Part shown: piece after piece, positions 26,736 through 34,510 of the stretch
Numbering within the stretch: the stretch's first letter is position 1
Layout: every line of letters starts with the position of its first letter
From: Arthrobacter sp. PAMC25284
Lineage (GTDB): Bacteria; Actinomycetota; Actinomycetes; Actinomycetales; Micrococcaceae
Reading direction: 5' to 3'
Assembly: GCF_019443425.1 (NCBI RefSeq)
Contig: NZ_CP080382.1
Span: 1,674,001-1,738,000, forward strand
Length of the DNA: 64,000 bases
The notes under the pieces: model-generated
What the model was told of the DNA's origin: nothing
What the model saw: only the letters and a program-made list of their open reading frames with translations
Database searches by the model: none
Made by a program: the position numbers and the translations under genes

Positions 26736-27109
26736 CCTCCGACACCAGTTCCACAGACCATGAGATTGCCTTCATTTGGGCTACCCGCGGGAGAAACTGG
26801 GGCTTCCGTTTCCTGCGCACTGCAGGTCAGTCGAACCCACTTGAGATTTACGAAGCCGCGTTTTCCGGAGTCGAGGAAACCACGGAAGCCTTCCGAGCAA
26901 GCGCGGATACGGTTGCGTTTCGGTTTCTAGATCCGGAGAAACGTCGCGATTCAGCAGGCAGAGTGATCCCGCACGAGTTCGTGCTGCTTCCACCACTGCC
27001 TGGCACGGTCAGCTCAGTAGACGACGGGCGCCATCTGGTCTGGCCTCTCGTCAAAGATGACTTCGCCCGTGACTGGCAGCAACCCCGTCCGCGCACCAAC
27101 GGTTCTTGA
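26732..27109 (+). CDS. Small partner protein of the GTPase
   Basis: 125 aa starting with GTG at 26732, overlapping the GTPase stop by 4 bp. It has a beta-rich IAFIWATRGRNWGFRFLRTAG opening and a VIPHEFVLLPPLP segment. No named family is recognised with confidence; the opening resembles N-termini of GTPase-associated proteins in conflict systems, where the full protein is longer, so this could be a shortened version. No stop-free same-frame extension after 27109 looks coding. Confidence 0.55.
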   Translation: MTSDTSSTDHEIAFIWATRGRNWGFRFLRTAGQSNPLEIYEAAFSGVEETTEAFRASADTVAFRFLDPEKRRDSAGRVIPHEFVLLPPLPGTVSSVDDGRHLVWPLVKDDFARDWQQPRPRTNGS

Positions 27110-27406
27110 TCATCAACGGCGGCTGATCGAGCGCGGCTCCACCGCGCTGCCTCGTCCGACACGGGCGACCCGACGGCAGCTGACACTTCGGACACCACGC
27201 TGCTCATCGCATGGTGTGTTCCGCACATGGCCACGGCTTCTCGCTGGGCACTCAAGCCGATTCAGCGGTGCATAGCCTTCGACGCACCCGTCCCCCGGCC
27301 CGTTCATGCGCCTGGCCAGCCCAGCAAGGCGGAACGGCGCGCCCGGCCAGGCCGGACGCGCCCTCCGCGTGCGCCGAACCGCGAACGGGTGCGGCTTCCA
27401 CATGAC
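27110..27406. other. Gene-free boundary between the defence island and the permease operon
   Basis: 297 bp. Open frames here continue the antisense shadow of the permease gene and have no ribosome sites. No hairpin or tRNA-like sequence was found. It marks the change from nuclease/helicase genes to metabolic genes. Confidence 0.4.
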
Positions 27407-28819
27407 TTAGTCGATCAGCGCCGGCTCCTTGGCGCGCTCCGAGGACTCCCCAACCGGCGCAGCCTTCCGGTTCCGGTGATTCATCCAGTTCGCCACCGCG
27501 AGGACCCCTACAAGAATAAAAGTGCTCAGGAGCTGCGGACGGGAATCCTCGCCGATGAAGCCCACCGTGAAGATCGCCGCGAGAATCACCAGACCAAACA
27601 CCGTCAGCCAGGGGAAACCAGGCATCCGCAGGGGAAGCTCCGTGCCCTCACGGTTGGCGCGGAGGCGCAGGGCGAGCTGGGCCAGGAGTGCGGATGTCCA
27701 CACCAGCAGGCACGTCGACCCAACGATGTTGAGCAGGACGGCAAGGACCAGTTCGGGGAAGGCCAGCTCCAGCACAACCGTGACAACGCCGAAGGCAACG
27801 CTGGCCAGGACTGCAACAACCGGGACCCGCGCCTTGGACACCGAGGCAAGCAGGCGTGGTGCTTCACCGCGCTCTGCGAGGGAGTATGCCATGCGGGAGG
27901 CTCCGTAGAGGTTGGCGTTGAGAGCCGAGAGCAGCGCAGCGACGGCCACCAGGGTGATGGCGGTGGCGGCGCCGGGCATGCCGGCGGCCTCCAGCACGGC
28001 AGCGAACGGGCTCTTCAGCCCCGCCGAACCTACCGGAACAACCGCCGCGATCACGAAGATCGCACCGATGTAGAAGACCAGGATGCGCCACAGCACCGTG
28101 CGGACAGCCTTCTTCACGCTGCGGGCAGGCTCTGCGGTCTCGGCTGCCGCCACGGAGACGATCTCAGTGCCGCCGAACGCGAACGCCACCACGAAGAGCG
28201 CCGTCGCAATCCCGGCAAAACCGCTGGGCGCGAACCCGGCACCCGCAAAGTTGGACAGCCCCGGCGACTGCACGCCCGGCAGCCAGCCGAAGAGCAGCGC
28301 AGCGCCCACCATAAGGAACCCGACGATCGCCGCTACCTTGAGCAGGGCGAACCAGAACTCGAATTCACCGAAGTTCTTGACGCTGGTGAGGTTCACGGCG
28401 GTGAGCAGCACGATGAAAACGAAGGCCATCAGCCACACCGGCAGGGCCGGGAAGATGGTGGCCAGCAGGACTGCCGCGCCGAGTGCTTCGGCGGCGATGA
28501 CCACCACGAGCTGCAGCCACCAGAGCCAGCCCACCGTGGCGCCGGCCACCGGGCCGTACGCCTTGGCGGTGTAGACCGAGAAGGCGCCGCTGTCCGGGTT
28601 GGCGGCGGCCATCTCGCCGAGGGCCCACATCACCAGGATGATGAGGGTGCCGGCCACGAGGTAGGAGATCAGCACGGCCGGTCCGGCAGCCTGGATGCCG
28701 GCGCCGGAGCCGAGGAACAGGCCCGCGCCGATGGCGCTTCCGAGGCCCATCATGGTGAGCTGGCGGGGTTTGAGTGCGGCGCCGAGCGGGCGCCCAGACG
28801 TCATTGTCTGTTGTTCCAT
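27407..28819 (-). CDS. Amino-acid permease, APC superfamily
   Basis: 470 aa with about 12 hydrophobic segments. The signature LTMMGLGSAIGAGLFLGSGAGIQAAGPAVLISYL near the N-terminus (about residues 20-53) is that of proton-coupled amino-acid/GABA-type permeases. ATG at 28819 has AAAGGA 7 bases upstream; frames further upstream antisense to the aminotransferase are spurious. It follows the aminotransferase gene by about 50 bp on the same strand, so uptake and first-step transamination of one amino acid is the likely job. The substrate is not evident; the shared motif near the Lrp gene suggests Lrp control. Confidence 0.85.
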   Translation of the reverse strand: MEQQTMTSGRPLGAALKPRQLTMMGLGSAIGAGLFLGSGAGIQAAGPAVLISYLVAGTLIILVMWALGEMAAANPDSGAFSVYTAKAYGPVAGATVGWLWWLQLVVVIAAEALGAAVLLATIFPALPVWLMAFVFIVLLTAVNLTSVKNFGEFEFWFALLKVAAIVGFLMVGAALLFGWLPGVQSPGLSNFAGAGFAPSGFAGIATALFVVAFAFGGTEIVSVAAAETAEPARSVKKAVRTVLWRILVFYIGAIFVIAAVVPVGSAGLKSPFAAVLEAAGMPGAATAITLVAVAALLSALNANLYGASRMAYSLAERGEAPRLLASVSKARVPVVAVLASVAFGVVTVVLELAFPELVLAVLLNIVGSTCLLVWTSALLAQLALRLRANREGTELPLRMPGFPWLTVFGLVILAAIFTVGFIGEDSRPQLLSTFILVGVLAVANWMNHRNRKAAPVGESSERAKEPALID

Positions 28820-28871
28820 GGGGTGTCCTTTGGTTTCGGGTGGAACGGAAGGGGTTTGGGTCAGTCGGGTG

Positions 28872-29969
28872 TCAGGCGGCGTGGGCTTCCAGGATCCGGA
28901 GCACGCGATTGTTGGCGGCGGAATCGGCAACGGTGATCCGCACGCCGTCGCCTTGGTATCCCCGGACCAGGACGTCTGCGCGGTCGAACGCGTCCACCAG
29001 CCTTGCCCGAAGGCTGTCATCCGCGCGAATCCAGAGGAAATTGCCCTGGCTTGGCTGCAGTTTCCAGCCCTGCGCTTCCAGCTGCGCGGCCATCCGGGCG
29101 CGCTCCTGCTTGACGGCTGCCGCCCGGGATTCCATCTCTTCCCCGGCATCCAGGGACGCGATCGCAGCCTTCTGGGCGAGCGCACTCACCGAGAAGGGCA
29201 GGGCGGTGCGGCGCAGTCCCTCGGCGATGGCCGGCGCGGCCACGGCGTAGCCCACGCGCAGGCCGGCGAGTCCGTATGCCTTCGAGAAGGTGCGCAGGAT
29301 GCAGACGTTCGGGTACTGGCGGTAGAGCGAGAGGGAATCAGGGCCGCTGCCCGCGTCGGCGTACTCCACGTAGGCCTCGTCGATCACCACGAGGATGTCG
29401 GAACGGACGGACCGCAGGAAGACCTCGATGCGCTCGTGGCTGATCGGTACGCCGGTGGGGTTGTTGGGGGTGCACAGCAGGATCACTTTGGTGCGGTCAG
29501 TGACGGCCGCGGCCATGGCCTCGAGGTTGTGGCCCTCGGCGGCGTCCAGCGGGATGCGGACCGGCCGGGCGCCGGCCAGCTCCACCAGGATGGGGTACGC
29601 CTCGAAGGAGCGCCAGGCGAAGATCACTTCATCGCCGGCGTCGCACAGTCCGGTGATGATCTGTTGGAGGACCCCCACACTGCCGGGGCCCACCGCGACC
29701 TCCCCGACGGTGACGCCCAAGTGCCGTGCGAGCCGTTCGCGGAGTCCGACGGCGGCACTGTCCGGGTATCGGTTCATGGTGCCGGCCGCTTCGGTCACTG
29801 CAGCGGCGGCCGCGGGCAGCGGCTCGTAGTGGCTTTCGTTGCTGGCGAGGGCTGCAATGTCCAGGCCGGCACTCCGCCGTCCCGGAACGTAGGACGGAAG
29901 TCCGGCCACAGCGCCACGAAGGGTGGGGAACGCTGTCTCCGGCGCGGTCAGGAGCTGATCGTGGGTCAT
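28872..29969 (-). CDS. PLP-dependent aminotransferase, histidinol-phosphate / aromatic type
   Basis: 365 aa, fold type I class II aminotransferase. Motifs are LASNESHYEPLP, MNRYPD, GSVGVLQQIITGL, CTPNNPTGVPI, VIDEAYVEYAD and the PLP-lysine site RTFSKAYGLAGLRVGYA. Similar proteins are HisC or the aromatic aminotransferase Pat. Its place beside a permease, an Lrp regulator and a ThDP enzyme rather than histidine genes favours amino-acid catabolism. ATG at 29969 lacks a clear ribosome site. It is first gene of the leftward operon, divergent from the Lrp gene. Confidence 0.85.
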   Translation of the reverse strand: MTHDQLLTAPETAFPTLRGAVAGLPSYVPGRRSAGLDIAALASNESHYEPLPAAAAAVTEAAGTMNRYPDSAAVGLRERLARHLGVTVGEVAVGPGSVGVLQQIITGLCDAGDEVIFAWRSFEAYPILVELAGARPVRIPLDAAEGHNLEAMAAAVTDRTKVILLCTPNNPTGVPISHERIEVFLRSVRSDILVVIDEAYVEYADAGSGPDSLSLYRQYPNVCILRTFSKAYGLAGLRVGYAVAAPAIAEGLRRTALPFSVSALAQKAAIASLDAGEEMESRAAAVKQERARMAAQLEAQGWKLQPSQGNFLWIRADDSLRARLVDAFDRADVLVRGYQGDGVRITVADSAANNRVLRILEAHAA

Positions 29970-30022
29970 GAGGACCGATCATGGTTGTGACCCGACCCAC
30001 AATGCAAGATACCCTCATCCCA

Positions 30023-30034
30023 TTGGGACTTCTG
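30023..30034. promoter_or_regulatory. Candidate Lrp-family site in the divergent region
   Basis: TTGGGACTTCTG lies between the aminotransferase and lrp-like starts. The same core occurs in reverse upstream of the ThDP enzyme (30622-30634). Repeat of a motif at both sides of the regulator gene is the evidence; binding is inferred. Confidence 0.45.
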
Positions 30035-30062
30035 CTCAACTTCTACTGACTGCGGTGAAAAT

Positions 30063-30566
30063 ATGACCAACCCGAACCCTCGCACCCTGGATTCCCTCGA
30101 CGGCAGGATCATCCTGGCCATGGACAAGGACCCCGAAGCCAGCGCCCTGGCCCTCTCGCGGACGCTGAGCGTTGCGCGGAACACCGTCCATGCCCGGCTG
30201 GCGCGGCTCGAGCGCAGCGGAGCGCTCAGGTCTTTCAGCCGCAGGCTGGACCCCGTCGCGCTGGGCTATGAGCTGATGGCCTTCCTGTCGTTGTCCATCA
30301 GCCAGACGCGCACCGGGGCGGTGGAAGACGGGCTCGCCGCGATCCCGGAAGTCATCGAGGTGCACGCCACCACCGGCGATGCTGACCTCATGGCCAAGGT
30401 GGTGGCTCGCGGCACGGCCGACCTTTACCGCATTACCAACGAGATCCTGGAAATCGACGGCATCCAGCGGACCAGTACCGCCATTTCCGTGCTGGAACTC
30501 GTGCCCCCGCGCTACGACGGGCTGCTGGCCCGGCTCTCCGAGCAGGACTCCCGCCCGGCCCAGTAG
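30063..30566 (+). CDS. Lrp/AsnC family transcriptional regulator
   Basis: 167 aa. N-terminal winged helix (LDGRIILAMDKDPEASALALSRTLSVARNTVHARLARLERSGAL, about residues 12-55), then an AsnC-type ligand domain with VIEVHATTGDADLMAKVVARGTADLY. ATG at 30063 has only a weak purine-rich stretch upstream. Position between the leftward aminotransferase-permease operon and the rightward ThDP gene, with a common motif in both control regions, suggests it regulates both in response to an amino acid. Confidence 0.88.
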   Translation: MTNPNPRTLDSLDGRIILAMDKDPEASALALSRTLSVARNTVHARLARLERSGALRSFSRRLDPVALGYELMAFLSLSISQTRTGAVEDGLAAIPEVIEVHATTGDADLMAKVVARGTADLYRITNEILEIDGIQRTSTAISVLELVPPRYDGLLARLSEQDSRPAQ

Positions 30567-30621
30567 GGCGGATGGGCGCCGCTCCCAGTGTGCAGATTTT
30601 CACTCCAACCGCGCTCTGACT

Positions 30622-30634
30622 GCCAAAAGTCCCA
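30622..30634. promoter_or_regulatory. Candidate Lrp-family site upstream of the ThDP enzyme
   Basis: GCCAAAAGTCCCA; its complement TGGGACTTTTGGC matches the site at 30023 in most positions. It is framed by CTGACT and AGTCAG (30616-30621 and 30634-30639), making a larger dyad. Confidence 0.45.
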
Positions 30635-30685
30635 GTCAGAAATAAGGCTCTTGCCAATTCGTGACCCAGCACACACGCTTCCTTC

Positions 30686-32359
30686 ATGACTTCCCTCACC
30701 GTCTCCGGCCGCGTGGCACAGGTTCTCGGCAGCTACCTCACCGATCTCTTCGGTGTCATGGGCAACGGCAACGTCCACTTCCTGGACGCCGCCGAGAAGC
30801 TGGGCCTCCGCTTCTCCGCCGTCCGGCACGAGGGCGCCGCCATCGCCGCAGCCGACGCCTACTACCGGACGTCAGGACGTCTCGCAGCGGGTACCACCAC
30901 CTACGGCCCCGGCTACACCAACGCCCTCACCGCCCTGGCCGAGGCGGTCCAGGCGCAGATCCCCGTCGTGCTCGTCACCGGGGACGCCCCCACCAGCGGC
31001 GCCCGCCCGCAGGACGTGGACCAGGCAGCAATCGCCGCGGGCCTCGGCGCGGCCACCTTCACCGTCACCCGCGACGCCGCGGGTTCGATCACGCAGCAGG
31101 CGGTGGAGTACGCACTCACCAAGCGCACCGCCGTCGTGATCGCCATCCCCTACGACCTCGCGGCACTCGAGGCGGCAGATGAAGAGCTTCCGGCGCCGTT
31201 GGCACCGGCCGCGAGTGAGAACGCCGACGGCGGCCTGGCGCAGGTTGCCCGCCTGCTCGCCGGGGCGAAGCGCCCGCTGATCCTCGCCGGCCGCGGCGCA
31301 CATCTCGCCGGCGCCGGCCCGGAGCTCCGGGAGCTCGCCGACCGTCTCGGCGCGCTGACCGCCGGAACCGCGCTGGCGCTCAACCTCCTCCAGGGCGACG
31401 GGTATCTCGGCGTCGCGGGCGGCTTCGGCACTGACACCGCGGCCGGGCTCATGGGCGAGGCCGATGTCGTCCTCGTCGCCGGAGCAAGCCTGAGCCCCTT
31501 CACCATGCGGTTCGGGCACCTGCTCGGCCCGGACAGCACGGTCATCCAGATCGACGCCGCCCTGCAGCCGACGCACCCCCGGGTGGACACGTTCGTCAGC
31601 GCGGACGTGAAGTCTGCTGCGGGACGCATCCTTACGATGCTGGATGACCCGGCCTCGCCGGCCGCCAGCCCCGCAGAAGTCTGGCGCGCGGAAGCCCGCA
31701 AACGCCTGGCCGAAGGACCGGCCCACCATCCAGGCTCAGCGGAGACGCCGGACGGCCGGCTGGACCCGCGCACCCTTGCCACGGCACTGGATGTGGTGCT
31801 GCCGGAGCGCCGCACAGTGGTCCAGGACGGCGGGCACTTCGTCGGCTGGGCACCCATGTACTGGCGCATCCCGAGGCCACAGGACCTGGTCATGGTGGGG
31901 ACCGCCTACCAGACCATCGGGCTGGGCCTTGCCAGCGCCGTCGGGGCAGCCCGCGCAGTGGAGGACGGCCGGACCCTGGTGCTGGCCTCCGGCGACGGCG
32001 GTTTCCTGATGGGCCTGTCCGACCTTGAATCGCTGATCGGCGCGGCCGGCAGCGCCGTCGTCGTGATCTACAACGATGCCGCCTACGGAGCCGAAATCCA
32101 CCAGTACGGGTCCCAGGGCCTGACCGAAAAGCCCATGCTGATCCCGGAAGTGGACTTCAGCGGGATCGCCCGGGCTCTTGGTGCCGAGTCGGCGATCATC
32201 CGCTCACTGGAGGACTTGTCCGCGCTTCAGGACTGGATCGACGCCGGCGCGAAGGGAACCTTCGTGGCCGACTGCCGGATCACCTCGAGCGTCCGGGCCC
32301 CGTGGCTGACGGAGTGGATGGAAGCCTCGCGGGCCGCGAAGGCGGCGGTGGCGGGGTAG
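30686..32359 (+). CDS. Thiamine-diphosphate-dependent enzyme, acetolactate-synthase / decarboxylase-like
   Basis: 557 aa with the three-domain layout of the family: PYR domain with the catalytic Glu in VRHEGAAIAAADAYYR (about residue 50), a central domain, and PP domain with the metal-binding ASGDGGFLMGLSDLE...VVVIYNDAAYGAE. Relatives act on 2-oxo acids. With the neighbouring aminotransferase and permease it could decarboxylate the 2-oxo acid formed by transamination. ATG at 30686 has no ribosome site, so a leaderless mRNA is possible. Exact substrate unknown. Confidence 0.82.
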   Translation: MTSLTVSGRVAQVLGSYLTDLFGVMGNGNVHFLDAAEKLGLRFSAVRHEGAAIAAADAYYRTSGRLAAGTTTYGPGYTNALTALAEAVQAQIPVVLVTGDAPTSGARPQDVDQAAIAAGLGAATFTVTRDAAGSITQQAVEYALTKRTAVVIAIPYDLAALEAADEELPAPLAPAASENADGGLAQVARLLAGAKRPLILAGRGAHLAGAGPELRELADRLGALTAGTALALNLLQGDGYLGVAGGFGTDTAAGLMGEADVVLVAGASLSPFTMRFGHLLGPDSTVIQIDAALQPTHPRVDTFVSADVKSAAGRILTMLDDPASPAASPAEVWRAEARKRLAEGPAHHPGSAETPDGRLDPRTLATALDVVLPERRTVVQDGGHFVGWAPMYWRIPRPQDLVMVGTAYQTIGLGLASAVGAARAVEDGRTLVLASGDGGFLMGLSDLESLIGAAGSAVVVIYNDAAYGAEIHQYGSQGLTEKPMLIPEVDFSGIARALGAESAIIRSLEDLSALQDWIDAGAKGTFVADCRITSSVRAPWLTEWMEASRAAKAAVAG

Positions 32360-32502
32360 GGCACCTTGGACGGATCCGTCGCCGTAGCCAGCAGTCGGCC
32401 GGCCACCTCGCCCTCGGAGGGATGCTGGCATCGGCCCCGAGGCTGGTTGTAGTCTTCCCGCCAGGATTTGGTTCTCCTAATACTCAGAGATCCCGCAGGC
32501 AA

Positions 32503-33705
32503 CTAGCGGGGAACAAGCCGCCATAGGGACGTGACCTCGGCCGCGCGCGCCTCGAACAGAGGATCGTCCCGGTCCGATGCCTTTGGATGCGTTGGCTTGG
32601 TGTCGAGCCGTTCCAACACCTGCAGCCCGGCCGCCTCGATGGCGGCCAGCAGATCCTCCCGCGACCGCAGGCCAAGGTGCTCGGCCAGGTCGGAGAGGAC
32701 CAGCCAGCCCTCCCCGCCCGGCTCAAGATGATCGGAGAGTTCGTTCAGGAACCGGAACAGCATCCTGCTTCCGGGGTCATAGACGGCACTGTCCAGGCTG
32801 GAATGCGGCGTGGCCGGAATCCAGGGCGGGTTGCACACGATCAGCGGCGCGCGTCCGGGCGGGAACATATCGGTCAGGACGGCCTCGGCACGGTCCTGGA
32901 CACCGAGGTTCCGGAAATTCTCAGCGGCACAGGCGATGGCACGCGGTTCATTGTCCGTTGCCACCACACGGCGGACTCCGCGGCGCGCGAGGACGGCAGC
33001 GAGCACCCCGGTGCCGGTGCCGACGTCGAACGCCAGCGTCTCAGCGGGCAGCGCAGCGGCGGCCACGAGGTCCACATACTCACTCCGGGTGGGGAAGAAC
33101 GTGCCGTAGTGCGGGTGGATGCGGTCCTGCAGGGCATCGACGTAGACGCCATTTCGTCGCCACTCGTGGGCGCCAATGGCCCCGACAAGCTCATGCAGGG
33201 ACACAACGGACGATTCGCCGATCTCTCCGTACGCTTCAGCCGCGGCCTGCCGGATGTCCGGTGCGCGGCGCAGCGGCACCACCGGGCCCGGATCAAGAGG
33301 TATCAGCAGCAGGCCGAGAACGCGCGCACGGTGCGAGCGGGACTGGCGGTGCCGGTAGAACTTATCGGCCGGAGTTGCCGGGCTCCCTTTCTTTCCGGCA
33401 CCTATCCGCCGGTCCAAGGCGTTGAGGATCTGCCGTGCGTTGTGGAAGTCGCCGTGCCAGAGCATCGCGATCCCCTGTGACGCCATCCGGTTCGCTTCAT
33501 CGGCGGTGAGCGAGTCGGACACCACTTCGACGCGCGTCGGCGCCGGCCTGCCGTTCGCCGAACGCCATCGAGCGCTCCTGCTCTCACCAGCCTCGGCCCA
33601 GGTCACGAGGGCACCCTCAGCCGCCGTGGCTCTGCTAGGAGGCGTGAGGACAGACGTCGGGGTTTGGACGGGGGCTGGCGTGTCAGAGATAAAGATCCAT
33701 TCCAA
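32503..33705 (-). CDS. Class I SAM-dependent methyltransferase (PrmC/HemK-like)
   Basis: About 400 aa. A Rossmann methyltransferase domain occupies roughly residues 215-360: AFDVGTGTGVLAAVLARRG (SAM loop), VVATDNEPRAIACAAEN and the NPPW motif in LIVCNPPWIPATP, typical of N6-adenine or N5-glutamine methyltransferases. The N-terminal half is variable. The start is uncertain: the open frame reaches 33807, but TTG at 33705 gives the plausible EWIFISDTPAPV beginning. A protein, RNA or small-molecule target cannot be told apart from sequence. A large palindrome lies 230 bp upstream. Confidence 0.72.
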   Translation of the reverse strand: MEWIFISDTPAPVQTPTSVLTPPSRATAAEGALVTWAEAGESRSARWRSANGRPAPTRVEVVSDSLTADEANRMASQGIAMLWHGDFHNARQILNALDRRIGAGKKGSPATPADKFYRHRQSRSHRARVLGLLLIPLDPGPVVPLRRAPDIRQAAAEAYGEIGESSVVSLHELVGAIGAHEWRRNGVYVDALQDRIHPHYGTFFPTRSEYVDLVAAAALPAETLAFDVGTGTGVLAAVLARRGVRRVVATDNEPRAIACAAENFRNLGVQDRAEAVLTDMFPPGRAPLIVCNPPWIPATPHSSLDSAVYDPGSRMLFRFLNELSDHLEPGGEGWLVLSDLAEHLGLRSREDLLAAIEAAGLQVLERLDTKPTHPKASDRDDPLFEARAAEVTSLWRLVPR

Positions 33706-33934
33706 GAGTCCGGGGGATCGTCGGCAACGTGGCTGGCTACGTCCAGGATTCCGGACCGTCATCCCGCCGCGACCCGAGCTTGGTTGATGGCCCCTGGAAC
33801 CAGTCAACCTGCATAGTCAGGATACAGGGGTGCAGCAGCGGCTCCACCGACGGCATCAGCGTGCACGGCACGTCTGCCGCTTCCCAATCCGCCCTCCCCT
33901 CGGCTCGTGCATTCCTCCTCCCCAGAGCCGGCGG

Positions 33935-33962
33935 GCCGCCGTCGTAAATTTACGACGGCGGC
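33935..33962. promoter_or_regulatory. 28-bp perfect palindrome
   Basis: Arm GCCGCCGTCGTAAA is followed directly by its exact complement TTTACGACGGCGGC, with no spacer. Zero-loop symmetry and an AT core suit a protein-binding operator or cruciform better than an RNA terminator, although it also lies just past the 3' end of the GYD gene. Confidence 0.6.
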
Positions 33963-33979
33963 ACCCGCTGGCCGGGTGC
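33961..33979 (-). terminator. Short hairpin downstream of the GYD gene
   Basis: GCACCCG CTGGC CGGGTGC, 7-bp stem and 5-base loop, 29 bp past the GYD stop on its strand and abutting the 28-bp palindrome. No T-run; a weak terminator candidate. Confidence 0.4.
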
Positions 33980-34007
33980 CGGCCTGCCCCTACTATCGCT
34001 GCTGCCC

Positions 34008-34328
34008 CTACTGCCCCGGAGCCCGGTAGGACGGCGTCTTCTTGGCGGCTTCGTCGAGGTCTTCGACCGTCAGGAGGGGCTTCAGGCGAACGTTGACGTT
34101 CCCCGTCGAATTGACCATCAGCGACAGTGCCGCGGCACTCGCATCGTCCGGCACCTCAAAAACGCCCAGGACGTCGTAGTAACCAAAGGCGTAGTAGAAG
34201 CTCTCGAGCGATCCGCCTACAGACTTGAGGGCCTCTGCTAGGGCTTCACGCCGCTTGGTGCCGCCTTCCTTCATGAGCCCCTTGATGCCTTGGCCCACGT
34301 ACGTCGCCTCAAACAGATACTTCGCCAT
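34008..34328 (-). CDS. GYD-domain small protein
   Basis: 106 aa ferredoxin-like-fold GYD protein (FEATYVGQGIKGLM, SFYYAFGYYDVLGVFEVPDDASAAALSL). Function of the family is unknown; a second member occurs at 51584-51910. ATG at 34328 has AAAGGGACAGG upstream. It stands alone, just left of the ISL3-type insertion. Confidence 0.78.
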   Translation of the reverse strand: MAKYLFEATYVGQGIKGLMKEGGTKRREALAEALKSVGGSLESFYYAFGYYDVLGVFEVPDDASAAALSLMVNSTGNVNVRLKPLLTVEDLDEAAKKTPSYRAPGQ

Positions 34329-34502
34329 GACCTGTCCCTTTCCTGCAGTCTCATTTCAGTTGTCGCCTCGGGGGCAGGTGCCACACCGGGCGCAATCGCA
34401 GCCACCACAACGGAGCGCGCGAGTAGACCCCGCCTATATTCGGTGCGGGATGAAGTCCATGGGTGAATCCGCGAAAACGGGGACGACCCCGTTGAAGCCG
34501 AC

Positions 34503-34510
34503 GCTATTCC
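34503..34510. repeat. Left 8-bp target-site duplication of the ISL3-type element
   Basis: GCTATTCC, identical to 35958-35965. Eight bases is the usual duplication size of the ISL3 family. Confidence 0.9.

Noticed and set aside
27227..28936. 569-codon plus-strand frame over the permease gene
   Set aside because: The product is Arg/Gly/His/Asp-rich with no hydrophobic core or motifs, and it is the mirror of the amino-acid permease.
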